A stretch of DNA of 64,000 nucleotides from Bacteroidota bacterium (GTDB lineage Bacteria; Bacteroidota; Bacteroidia; Chitinophagales; Chitinophagaceae), in contig JAEYWX010000019.1 in the NCBI GenBank assembly GCA_023428755.1, positions 26,539 to 90,538 on the forward strand. Direction: 5' to 3'. Made by a program: the position numbers and the translations under genes. Shown here piece after piece: positions 26,757 to 34,241 of this stretch (positions are counted from its first letter, which is position 1; every line of letters starts with the position of its first letter). Below the pieces are notes generated by a model. The model ran no database searches, was not told where the DNA came from, and was given only the letters and a program-made list of their open reading frames with translations.

Positions 26757-26953
26757 AAAGCCCCTATCTCCGACTCTTTCCCCAAAGGAGAAAGAGCGGT
26801 ACAGTTTTACAGAATTGATCTTTTGTTCTTCCATATTATCAAATGTACTGGATTCAGCAAAAATCAATCCGATTCATTCGAAGCAGGGGCGTTGAAAGGA
26901 GAGGGCTGTGCAATGATGGCTTCCCCTATCGGGGGAAGTCGGATGGGGGCTTT
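26757..26953 (-). repeat. Bipartite hairpin repeat (CCCTCTAACTCCCC family), copy 1
   Basis: Outer arms AAAGCCCCTATCTCCGACT (26757-26775) and AGTCGGATGGGGGCTTT (26937-26953) are inverted, each with its own small hairpin. The inner 150 bp, read on the minus strand, include ATATGGAAGAAC...GTACCGCTC, which recurs in the copy at 28475-28719 (ATATGGAAGAAC...GCACCGCTC). It fills the space between the beta-propeller gene and hutH. Confidence 0.75.
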
Positions 26954-26993
26954 TTCTTCTTTATTTCCTACATTCGTCCCGATTGCATCAACT

Positions 26994-28487
26994 ATGACCG
27001 AATACAACTATCTCCCCCTCGACGAGCAGCCACTCACCTTCGATGAAGTGAAGAATTACCTGCAGTTCAACCAGTTTGTTTCCATCACCTTTCGTGCACA
27101 CCACAAGATTGAAACATGCCGGAACTACCTCGATCAGAAAATTGCAGAAAGCGATACACCGTTCTATGGCATCAACACCGGTTTTGGTTTTTTACAGAAC
27201 GTCGTAATACCCGATGATCAGTTGGAGCAACTGCAGAATAATCTGTTGATGAGTCATGCATGTGGCATGGGTGAAGAAGTACCTGCAGACATTGTAAAGC
27301 TCATGCTCGCCTTAAAAATAAAATCGCTCAGCTATGGGTACAGTGCTGTGCAGGTAGATACGGTAAAGCGGTTAATGGACATGCACAACAACAATGTGCT
27401 GCCGGTCATCTATCAGCAGGGATCGTTAGGTGCAAGTGGCGATCTGGCTCCGCTCAGTCATTTGAGTTTGCCGTTGATTGGTATTGGCGAAGTCAATTAT
27501 CAAGGCACAAGGTGCAAGGCACAAGAAGTGTTGCAACAACTCAACTGGAATCCCATTCATTTAAAAAGCAAAGAAGGATTAGCACTCATCAACGGTACAC
27601 AATTCATGAGTGCGTATGGCATGTATTGTTTGGTGCAGGCCGAACGGTTGATGCAATGGGCTGATCTTATTGCAGCCATTTCCTTTGATGCATTTGATTG
27701 TATCGATCAACCGCTGCACGAAAAAATTCACAGCATCCGTCCGCACAGCGGGCAACTACATACCGCACAACAATTACGAACTATTCTCAGAGGAAGTGAG
27801 ATCGGCAAACAAACCAAGCAACAGGTGCAGGATCCGTACAGTTTCCGTTGTATACCACAAGTACATGGCGCAACAAAAGATGCCATCGCACATGTAAAGA
27901 ATGTATTCTTAACAGAGATCAATTCTGTAACAGATAACCCGAATGTATTTCCGGAAGATGATCTCATTGTAAGTGGTGGAAATTTTCACGGTCAGCCGTT
28001 GGCGTTAGCGTTGGATTATTTTTCGATAGCGATGAGTGAACTCGCCAACATCAGCGAACGCCGTACCTATCAACTCATCAGCGGACAACGCAACCTGCCG
28101 ATGTTCTTGGTAAAAGAAGCCGGACTCAACAGCGGCTTCATGATTCCGCAGTACACAGCTGCAGGCATTGTAAGTGAAAACAAACAACTCTGCACACCGG
28201 CGAGTGTTGATAGTATTTCAAGCAGCAACAACCAGGAAGATCATGTAAGCATGGGCGCCAATGCTGCAACCAAGGCCTATCGTGTCATGAAGAATGTAGA
28301 GAAAGTATTGGCCATCGAATTACTCAGCGCTGCACAGGCATTGGATTTTCGTCGTCCATTGAAGAGTTCAGCGAAAGTGGAAGAGGTGATGAGTGCATTC
28401 CGCAAGCAAGTAAGCTTTGTAGATAAGGATCGTGTATTGCATGAGGATATGATCAATGCAGTAAACTTTATCAGCAGCCCCCTCTAA
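26994..28487 (+). CDS. hutH: Histidine ammonia-lyase
   Basis: First step of histidine degradation: removes ammonia to give urocanate. The 497 residues carry the MIO-forming triad in GSLGASGDLAPLSHL, FYGINTGFGFL at the N-terminus, and ISSSNNQEDHVSMGANAA near the C-terminus. The start MTEYNYLPLDE at 26994 lies after the repeat copy 1; a longer frame reads through the repeat and is rejected. Two oddities: residues 170-178 are encoded by a CAAGGCACAAGG repeat-like stretch, and the last codons and stop (AGC-CCC-CTC-TAA) come from the next repeat element. Confidence 0.94.
   Translation: MTEYNYLPLDEQPLTFDEVKNYLQFNQFVSITFRAHHKIETCRNYLDQKIAESDTPFYGINTGFGFLQNVVIPDDQLEQLQNNLLMSHACGMGEEVPADIVKLMLALKIKSLSYGYSAVQVDTVKRLMDMHNNNVLPVIYQQGSLGASGDLAPLSHLSLPLIGIGEVNYQGTRCKAQEVLQQLNWNPIHLKSKEGLALINGTQFMSAYGMYCLVQAERLMQWADLIAAISFDAFDCIDQPLHEKIHSIRPHSGQLHTAQQLRTILRGSEIGKQTKQQVQDPYSFRCIPQVHGATKDAIAHVKNVFLTEINSVTDNPNVFPEDDLIVSGGNFHGQPLALALDYFSIAMSELANISERRTYQLISGQRNLPMFLVKEAGLNSGFMIPQYTAAGIVSENKQLCTPASVDSISSSNNQEDHVSMGANAATKAYRVMKNVEKVLAIELLSAAQALDFRRPLKSSAKVEEVMSAFRKQVSFVDKDRVLHEDMINAVNFISSPL
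27501..27525 (+). repeat. CAAGGCACAAGG-type stretch inside hutH
   Basis: CAAGGCACAAGG-TGCAAGGCACAAG lies in frame in hutH and encodes QGTRCKAQE. It shares ACAAGGTGCAAGGCACAAG (19 nt) exactly with the intergenic array near 63005. Relatives have a similar length here, so this looks like replacement or local drift rather than a size-changing insertion. Confidence 0.6.
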
Positions 28488-28719
28488 CTCCCCCAAAGGG
28501 GGAGAACTGGCATTCGCACAGCCCAAAGCCCCATGCCGACCTTCCCCAAAGGGAAAGGCCACCAATGCACAGCCCTTGCTTTTTAAAAGGGTATAAGCAA
28601 AAGCAAAGTGTTTGGGGATTTGAAGAGTCGAGGTTAAAAGTTGATATGGAAGAACTGAAGATTAATTGTGTGATGCAGCACCGCTCCCTTTCTACCGGAG
28701 AGGGAGAAGGAGGGTGAGG
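28475..28719 (+). repeat. Bipartite hairpin repeat, copy 2 (with nested left arm)
   Basis: Begins inside the 3' end of hutH with CAGCCCCCTCTAACTCCC and a hairpin TCCCCC-AAA-GGGGGA, followed at once by a second left-arm module (AAAGCCCCATGCCGACC...), an inner region with ATATGGAAGAACTGAAG, and a right arm with a CTCCC/GGGAG hairpin and GGAGGGTGAGGCC. The doubled left arm suggests one copy inserted into another. Confidence 0.75.
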
Positions 28720-28730
28720 CCAATGAAGCA

Positions 28731-28917
28731 GACCCTCTAACTCCCCAAAGGAAGAGAACTGCTGCACACAGCCCTTGCTTTTCGAAAAGTAAAATTGTAA
28801 TCAGGCTCTCCGAAATGTGATGATAAAATATTCAATGCCGAAGTGGAAGAACGAATTGTTTAATTTAAATAAGCAGCACCGTCCCTCTCATCAAGGAGAG
28901 GGATAAGAGGGTGAGGC
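28731..28917 (+). repeat. Bipartite hairpin repeat, copy 3
   Basis: CCCTCTAACTCCCC-AAAGG at the left, GTGGAAGAAC and AAGCAGCACCG in the middle, and GGAGAGGGATAAGAGGGTGAGGCC at the right. It is a direct tandem neighbour of copy 2 and ends 14 nt before the hutU ATG, so copies 2 and 3 fill the whole hutH-hutU gap. Confidence 0.75.
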
Positions 28918-28931
28918 CAAAATATTGCCAT

Positions 28932-30716
28932 ATGTCAACAACTCAACACTACGACGCAACAAAATACAAAACCCCCACGGGCAGTGAACGCACCTGCAAA
29001 GGCTGGATCCAAGAAGCAGCCCTGCGCATGCTCCTCAACAATCTCAATCCCGACGTAGCCGAACGCCCCGACGATCTTATTGTATACGGTGGTCGAGGAA
29101 AAGCAGCACGCAATTTCGAAGCACTCGACAACATCATTGCAGCGTTGAAAGTATTGGAGAACGATGAATCACTCCTCATCCAGAGCGGTAAACCTGTCGG
29201 TATCTTAAAAACACACAAAGATGCACCACGTGTTCTCATCAGCAATAGTCAGTTAGTACCCAACTGGGCCAATTGGAAACACTTCGATGAGCTGGAGAAA
29301 AAAGGACTCATGATGTACGGACAAATGACCGCCGGCTCCTGGATCTACATCGGCTCACAAGGCATTGTGCAAGGCACGTACGAAACCTACGCTGCCATCG
29401 CCAACAAACATTTCGGCGGCACACTCAAAGGAACACTCAATGTTACTGCCGGACTCGGCGGTATGGGTGGCGCACAACCGTTGGCCATCACCATGAACGA
29501 AGGTGTGGCGTTAATTGCAGAAGTAGAAGAGTGGCGCATCGATAAACGCATCGAAACAAAATACCTCGACGAAAAATATACCGACATTGATGCTGCTATT
29601 ACTCGTAGCTCACAGCTCAAAGCTCAAGGCTTGCCTCGAAGCATCGGCGTTTGTTGCAATGCGGTGCACTTGTTACAACGCCTCATCGAACGCAACATTA
29701 TTCCCGATACACTCACCGATCAAACCAGTGCACACGATCCGCTTATTGGTTACATACCGCACACACTCAGCAATGCCGAAGCAAACGAACTGCGTACAAC
29801 CAATCCCGAACGTTACCTGCAACTCAGTTACGAAAGCATGTACCTCCACGTGCAACTGATGCTGCAACTCATGGACCAGGGAGCCATTACGTTCGATTAT
29901 GGAAATAACATCAGGGCACGTGCTGAAGAGTTTGAGAGCAAACAAATTAAAGCCGATAGTCCTAAGCCGATAGTAGATAGTAAAGAACCTTCTAAGGATG
30001 CATCACTACCGACTACCAACTATCGGCTATCGGCTACCCACTTTCCAACTGGAAGATGTTTTTCTTTTCCTGGATTTGTCCCTGCATATATAAGACCCCT
30101 CTTCTGCCTCGGCAAAGGTCCCTTCCGTTGGGCGGCGCTCAGTGGCGATCCTGAAGATATTGCCGTAACCGACGAACTCATCATGAACATGTTTCCCGAA
30201 AACAAAGGCATGATCCGCTGGATGAAAATGGCCAAAGAAAAAATTGCTTTCCAGGGATTACCTGCACGCATCTGCTGGCTGGGGCAAGGCGAGCGGGAAA
30301 AAGCAGGACTTGCCTTTAACGAACTCGTTCGCAGCGGCAAGGTAAAAGCGCCCATTGTCATTGGTCGAGATCATTTAGATACCGGCTCGGTGGCCAGCCC
30401 CAACCGTGAAACCGAAAGCATGCTCGATGGCAGCGATGCGGTTGCCGATTGGCCCATCCTCAACGCACTCGTAAACACCGCAGGTGGCGCCAGTTGGGTA
30501 AGCCTGCATCATGGTGGTGGTGTGGGTATGGGTTACAGCATCCACGCCGGTATGGTGATCGTTGCCGATGGTACCGACGATGCCGAACAACGGTTGAAAC
30601 GTGTACTCCGCAACGATCCGGGAATGGGCGTGATACGACATGCGGATGCGGGATATGATATTGCAAAGGAAACGTTGAAAGAAAACGATCTTGATTTTAA
30701 AGACAGACTGAAATAA
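28932..30716 (+). CDS. hutU: Urocanate hydratase with an internal repeat-derived insertion
   Basis: Second step of histidine degradation: hydrates urocanate using tightly bound NAD as electrophile. The 594 residues show the NAD loop GLGGMGGAQPLAITMNEG, FPGFVPAYIRPLFC, GKGPFRWAALSGDPEDI, and the active-site Cys in ARICWLGQGERE. Relatives are about 550 residues. The extra length lies at about residues 338-375, between NNIRARAEEFE and SFPGFVPAY, where the DNA is a CCGATAG palindrome kept in frame. Everything on both sides is normal, so the enzyme may still work. Follows hutH after two repeat copies. Confidence 0.94.
   Translation: MSTTQHYDATKYKTPTGSERTCKGWIQEAALRMLLNNLNPDVAERPDDLIVYGGRGKAARNFEALDNIIAALKVLENDESLLIQSGKPVGILKTHKDAPRVLISNSQLVPNWANWKHFDELEKKGLMMYGQMTAGSWIYIGSQGIVQGTYETYAAIANKHFGGTLKGTLNVTAGLGGMGGAQPLAITMNEGVALIAEVEEWRIDKRIETKYLDEKYTDIDAAITRSSQLKAQGLPRSIGVCCNAVHLLQRLIERNIIPDTLTDQTSAHDPLIGYIPHTLSNAEANELRTTNPERYLQLSYESMYLHVQLMLQLMDQGAITFDYGNNIRARAEEFESKQIKADSPKPIVDSKEPSKDASLPTTNYRLSATHFPTGRCFSFPGFVPAYIRPLFCLGKGPFRWAALSGDPEDIAVTDELIMNMFPENKGMIRWMKMAKEKIAFQGLPARICWLGQGEREKAGLAFNELVRSGKVKAPIVIGRDHLDTGSVASPNRETESMLDGSDAVADWPILNALVNTAGGASWVSLHHGGGVGMGYSIHAGMVIVADGTDDAEQRLKRVLRNDPGMGVIRHADAGYDIAKETLKENDLDFKDRLK
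29951..30036. repeat. CCGATAG palindrome inserted in frame in hutU
   Basis: The left arm AGCCGATAGTCC-TAAGCCGATAGT (29951-29974) and right arm ACTATCGGCTATCGGCTA (30019-30036) are inverted and enclose TAGATAGT...ACTACCGACTACC. It encodes roughly ADSPKPIVDSKEPSKDAS and TTNYRLSAT, low-complexity residues not found in urocanases. Confidence 0.8.
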
Positions 30717-30718
30717 TT

Positions 30719-30747
30719 CCCCTCCAAGGAGGGGTTAGGGGTGGGTT
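30719..30747 (+). repeat. GC-rich hairpin after hutU
   Basis: CCCCTCC (30719-30725), AA, GGAGGGG (30728-30734), then TTAGGGGTGGG. It resembles the arms of the bipartite repeats. There is no T run, so its role as terminator is doubtful. Confidence 0.55.
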
Positions 30748-30804
30748 TGTAGCAGAAGCAAGTGCTGCTATTGAGCTGTCGTTGCGTCGCACTCTTGTGC
30801 GGTG

Positions 30805-30915
30805 GGAATTCTATGCAGCAAAGCCTCTATCTTGGTTCATGTATCCATGAATCAATTTTCATTTTTTTTCAGTTCGTGAAGACACGAACCGAGGCAAAAA
30901 CGGTTGGAATTCTAT
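30805..30915. repeat. Double hairpin between 10-bp direct repeats
   Basis: GGAATTCTAT occurs at 30805-30814 and 30906-30915. Between lie two hairpins: TTCATG-TATC-CATGAA (30836-30851) and GTTCGTG-AAGA-CACGAAC (30872-30889). The AAGA-loop hairpin recurs in a different sequence context at 61390-61409. The direct repeats could be a target duplication or chance. Confidence 0.45.
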
Positions 30916-30972
30916 AATTGGTCGTTTTTAAACAAACTCGTAAGTTGCTATCTTTCATGAAAGGATAAATGG

Positions 30973-32874
30973 ATGTTTATTACGTCTGTTTACGATAATT
31001 TTGATTTAATGAAAGAAGTTGATAAGATATTAAACCAGATTGAGGAATGCATTTCGAATAATACGTATGTTCCTGTTGAGACCGAAAGAGTTGAGCTAAA
31101 GCCAACTCCGCCGAGTCTCAAAGAAGCTAAATCTCTGCTCCAAAGTGTTTGTGCTTTCATGAATACCAATGGAGGGATATTAATTGTTGGAGTTAAGGAC
31201 AACAATAATGTAACGAATAAGAATTATGAATTAAAAGGATATAACGAGGAGTTTGAGAGTGCTTTGAAAGAAATTGGAAAAGTATTTACGGATAAAAATT
31301 TCAATGCAGTTGACCTCAGTGATTATATTTTGAGTTATGAGATTAAAGATTTTTTAGATTCAAGAGTTTGTGTGATTTATATTGATAAACTTCCTGATGA
31401 GTTAAAATTTGCCTTCTTTGATAAAGTTGCTTATAGAAGAGAATTAACAGGAGATCATAAAGTAACGAATTCTCAAATAGAAGCTCATGAAGAATTTAAA
31501 GAAGAGATTAGAAATGCCAGGGAATTACAAATTGTATCTGATGCTACGTTGGAAGATATTGATCTGGATAAATTGAATAGTTACATTCACCTCTTAAATC
31601 GTGAAACAAAAATCGAAACAATAAAAGCTACTATAGAAGATGCTAGAAATTTTTTAACACGGAAAAAATTTATTATCGGAGGCGACATAACCACGTTAGG
31701 TATGTTGGTGTGTGGTAAACATGTAAAAGACTTTTTGGGGTGGCGCTCACAGGTGGATGGATTTGTTGATACTCCTTTTGATGTAGCACAAGATAAAAAA
31801 TCATTGGTTGATAATGTTATCCCATTGATGGAGAAAAGCTTAGGTTATATTCTAAAGAATATTCAAGTAGGAGTTTCAGTTGAAAGGGGCGGAACTAGTA
31901 AGCCTGAATATCCAGAACAATTGTTGCGAGAAACTATCAATAATGCTTTGGCTCATAGAGATTACAGTATTGATAAATATGTAAATATTAATATCAAGCC
32001 AAATGAGCATATTGAGATAAGGAATCCTGGTTCATTCAAAAAGATGTTGTTGATAGAACAATTAGGTAGTGTAATTCCAATTCGAAGAATTATCCCTGAC
32101 TCAAAACCACGTAACCCTAAGCTTGCCGATGTTCTAAAAGTTTTTGATAAATGGGAAGGCAAGTCAAGAGGTATGAGTAATTTGGTTAATGAGGCGCTTC
32201 ATAATAAAATTGATTTACCATATTATAAGTTTCATTCAAAAGATGATCTTTCTTTATTTATAAAAAAAGGGAAGTTGCTGGATGAAAAGATGGAGTCACT
32301 TTTTAATGCATACAATGGATATATTGAACGTAAATTAAAAGGGGAAGAATTGACAATAGAACAAAAAGTGGTCTTGTCATACTTTTATAAGTCTGAACTT
32401 GAGAATAGAAACGACAGATATACTATACTCTTAACTAAAGATAATAACCATCTCGAAGCAATAAATTCTTTAGAAAAGAGCGGGTTAATATATAGGCATG
32501 AGGTGAGTAATGAACTTTATCCAGTTTATGTTATTGATAGAGAGTTATTCAAGAATGATTTCATCGATGAATTACGAACTTTATTTGGTGCAGACTTTGA
32601 TGTATTAAAAAAGGAAGCTAGGGAAATACTTGCTTGTATTTATGAGTTTAATAAATATGCTAAAGATCCTTATCCTAGTGCAAATGTTATAGGTAATACT
32701 CTTTGGATTAAAGCTGGTAAAGCTGATATCTTGACTGGATATGAAGATTTTAAAAGGCAGGTCCGGTATTTTGTAAATCAAATGGAAAAACGGAAACTAA
32801 TAAAGCGTGTTGAAGATAAGCCTCGCTATGAATTAAACCAATCCTTCAAACGTCGCCCTTCTATTTACGATTAA
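30973..32874 (+). CDS. AlbA_2 / Schlafen-like putative DNA-binding protein
   Basis: A 633-residue protein. The N-terminal ~150 residues match the AlbA_2 domain (PSLKEAKSLLQSVCAFMNTNGGILIVGVKDN), and the middle has the HATPase-like block RETINNALAHRDYSIDKYVNINIKPNEHIEIRNPGSF common to these proteins, followed by helical regions. They are annotated as transcriptional regulators or ATP-dependent helicases without proof, and some lie in defence islands. The gene is clearly richer in A+T than its neighbours, which suggests transfer. The start may be the ATG at 30973 or MKEVDK at 31009. Confidence 0.75.
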   Translation: MFITSVYDNFDLMKEVDKILNQIEECISNNTYVPVETERVELKPTPPSLKEAKSLLQSVCAFMNTNGGILIVGVKDNNNVTNKNYELKGYNEEFESALKEIGKVFTDKNFNAVDLSDYILSYEIKDFLDSRVCVIYIDKLPDELKFAFFDKVAYRRELTGDHKVTNSQIEAHEEFKEEIRNARELQIVSDATLEDIDLDKLNSYIHLLNRETKIETIKATIEDARNFLTRKKFIIGGDITTLGMLVCGKHVKDFLGWRSQVDGFVDTPFDVAQDKKSLVDNVIPLMEKSLGYILKNIQVGVSVERGGTSKPEYPEQLLRETINNALAHRDYSIDKYVNINIKPNEHIEIRNPGSFKKMLLIEQLGSVIPIRRIIPDSKPRNPKLADVLKVFDKWEGKSRGMSNLVNEALHNKIDLPYYKFHSKDDLSLFIKKGKLLDEKMESLFNAYNGYIERKLKGEELTIEQKVVLSYFYKSELENRNDRYTILLTKDNNHLEAINSLEKSGLIYRHEVSNELYPVYVIDRELFKNDFIDELRTLFGADFDVLKKEAREILACIYEFNKYAKDPYPSANVIGNTLWIKAGKADILTGYEDFKRQVRYFVNQMEKRKLIKRVEDKPRYELNQSFKRRPSIYD

Positions 32875-32904
32875 ATTCCCCCATCTAGTCCAAGTATAGT
32901 AATG

Positions 32905-33038
32905 CTGGCGCAAGAATGAGGCGCAGCTTTGTGTATTGGCTTCTTGTGCCTGAATAGTAGAGTGTATAAACTTATTGATCAGTTGTGCAGTAAGGCACAA
33001 GAGGCTTTGCTCTGTCCATCGCCTCATTCTTGCGCCAG
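32905..33038. repeat. Nested palindrome with 19-bp perfect ends
   Basis: CTGGCGCAAGAATGAGGCG (32905-32923) and its exact complement CGCCTCATTCTTGCGCCAG (33020-33038) enclose a second inverted pair, CTTGTGCCT (32943-32951) and AGGCACAAG (32993-33001). The layout is MITE-like; no target duplication was found. Half the right arm recurs at 33428-33442. Confidence 0.85.
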
Positions 33039-33090
33039 TCAACAATGTTGCTATTCTCAACTTGTAATTCTATTTTTTAAGTAGTTGGTC

Positions 33091-33402
33091 TTTTGCCGTT
33101 GTTGGTGTCCCTGAAAATTAGTAATTCTATTGCCCGCCGCCGTTGCGTGTACTGAGCGAAGTCGAATGTATCAGCAACCATGCACTACTGCAGAATAAAA
33201 ATCCCTTTTTTTCCCAGCAACGTCTCCCAATAAATAAAGCCGATCAATTGCACTTTGCTATGTGGGGACGTTGCGTACTACGGAGCAAGCAATTACTTTT
33301 TGGAAAGTTGATTTAACGAAACAGGATTACGCAATCAAACGCAACGTCCTCCACCGGCCGTTGTGCAAAAAGACAGCTGTCTGCAAGGAGAGACATTACT
33401 GA
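33091..33402. repeat. ~300-bp direct repeat, copy A
   Basis: Pairs with 33842-34196. Shared blocks include ACTGAGCGAAGTCGAATGT, CAGCAACGTCTCCCAATAAA, TAAAGCCGATCAATTGCA, GGGACGTTGCGTACTACGGA and CGCAACGTCCTCCACCGGC. Copy A lacks about 40 bp of hairpin that copy B carries (CCCTTGTTGGTG...ACAACAAGGG). Confidence 0.85.
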
Positions 33403-33457
33403 GAAAAAAAGCTTTGCTCTGTTAAATGCCTCATTCTTGCGCTATTCAGCTCACAAA

Positions 33458-33787
33458 CTAAGGCGCTCGGAAATAACGTGCCGTTGTTCCCTCCCAATGT
33501 ATTATTAAACTATCCTTATCAAGTTTTGTAATTATCCATTTTCGTGGTTGGTACAAGTGGGTGGATGTGAGTTCAAAGAGTGTGTCATTTTGAATACGGT
33601 ATTTAAAGCTCTCTAGCTTTCCATAATTGTTGGTATCAGAACGCTCAATTAATCCGGTACTGTCATTAATAAAAGTTGTAACCATACCATTTTCAATCCT
33701 ATTCCACTTGCCTATTATTGACTTTTTATTTGTGCATGATATGTATATCAAAACAAATAGTGTAAAAGAAAATAAAAGCTTTTTCAT
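33458..33787 (-). CDS. Small lipoprotein, lipocalin-like
   Basis: A 109-residue protein with a lipoprotein signal (MKKLLFSFTLFVLIYISC, Cys 18) and a body of alternating strands (SIIGKWNRIENGMVTTFI, FKYRIQNDTLFELTST, WIITKLDKDSLIIHWEG) like the short lipocalin-type lipoproteins of Bacteroidota. No function can be given. It is bracketed by ~300-bp direct repeats and is A+T-rich, so it may be a passenger. Confidence 0.7.
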   Translation of the reverse strand: MKKLLFSFTLFVLIYISCTNKKSIIGKWNRIENGMVTTFINDSTGLIERSDTNNYGKLESFKYRIQNDTLFELTSTHLYQPRKWIITKLDKDSLIIHWEGTTARYFRAP

Positions 33788-34241
33788 TCTCAAATTTAGT
33801 AAAAGGCTGCAATTAGCAACCTTACCCCCAATACCGCAAGTGTTTTGCTGCTGTTGGTCTTCCCAGCTAAATAGTAATTCAATTGCCGCCGCCGTTGTGT
33901 ATACTGAGCGAAGTCGAATGTGTCACCAACGGCACATGTATCGCAGCAGAATAAAAATCCCTTGTTGGTGAAAACACACAACAAGGGCAGTGGTGCAAAC
34001 TCTTTTCTCAGCAACGTCTCCCAATAAATAAAGCCGATCAATTGCAATTTGCTAAGTGGGACGTTGCGTACTACGGAGCGAACGATTACTTTTTGGAAAG
34101 TTAATTTAGAAATAGAATGCACAATCAAACGCAACGTCCTCCACCGGCATTTGTGCAAAAAGGGCTGCTGATTGCAAGGAGAGACATTGCTGGGAAACAA
34201 GGGGCAGTAGTTAAAGTTCATTTGTTGGGTTACCATGAGCA
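33788..34241. other. 454-bp gene-free stretch, mostly direct repeat copy B
   Basis: After about 50 bp without features, the second ~300-bp direct repeat fills 33842-34196 and reaches nearly to the end of the M24 peptidase gene. Confidence 0.7.
33842..34196. repeat. ~300-bp direct repeat, copy B
   Basis: The fuller copy. It contains nested inverted repeats: CAGCAACGTCTCCC against GGAGAGACATTGCTG at the outside, GGGACGTTGCG against CGCAACGTCC inside, and the hairpin CCCTTGTTGGTG...CACAACAAGGG at 33959-33987. A fragment of that hairpin recurs at 35901-35966. Confidence 0.85.

Larger units (their letters stand above)
32875..33457. other. 583-bp gene-free stretch made of repeats
   Basis: Holds a 134-bp nested palindrome (32905-33038), the first of two ~300-bp direct repeats (33091-33402) and a half copy of the palindrome (GCCTCATTCTTGCGC at 33428-33442). 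No coding potential is seen. Confidence 0.7.

Noticed and set aside
26745..26867. Longer N-terminus of the beta-propeller protein
   Set aside because: It would read through repeat copy 1 and place the signal peptide internally.
26679..26993. Longer N-terminus of hutH
   Set aside because: The extra 105 residues would be read from the bipartite repeat and match no ammonia-lyase.
30805..30915. Insertion sequence with target duplication
   Set aside because: Only 91 bp between the 10-bp repeats and no transposase; kept as a hairpin element of uncertain origin.
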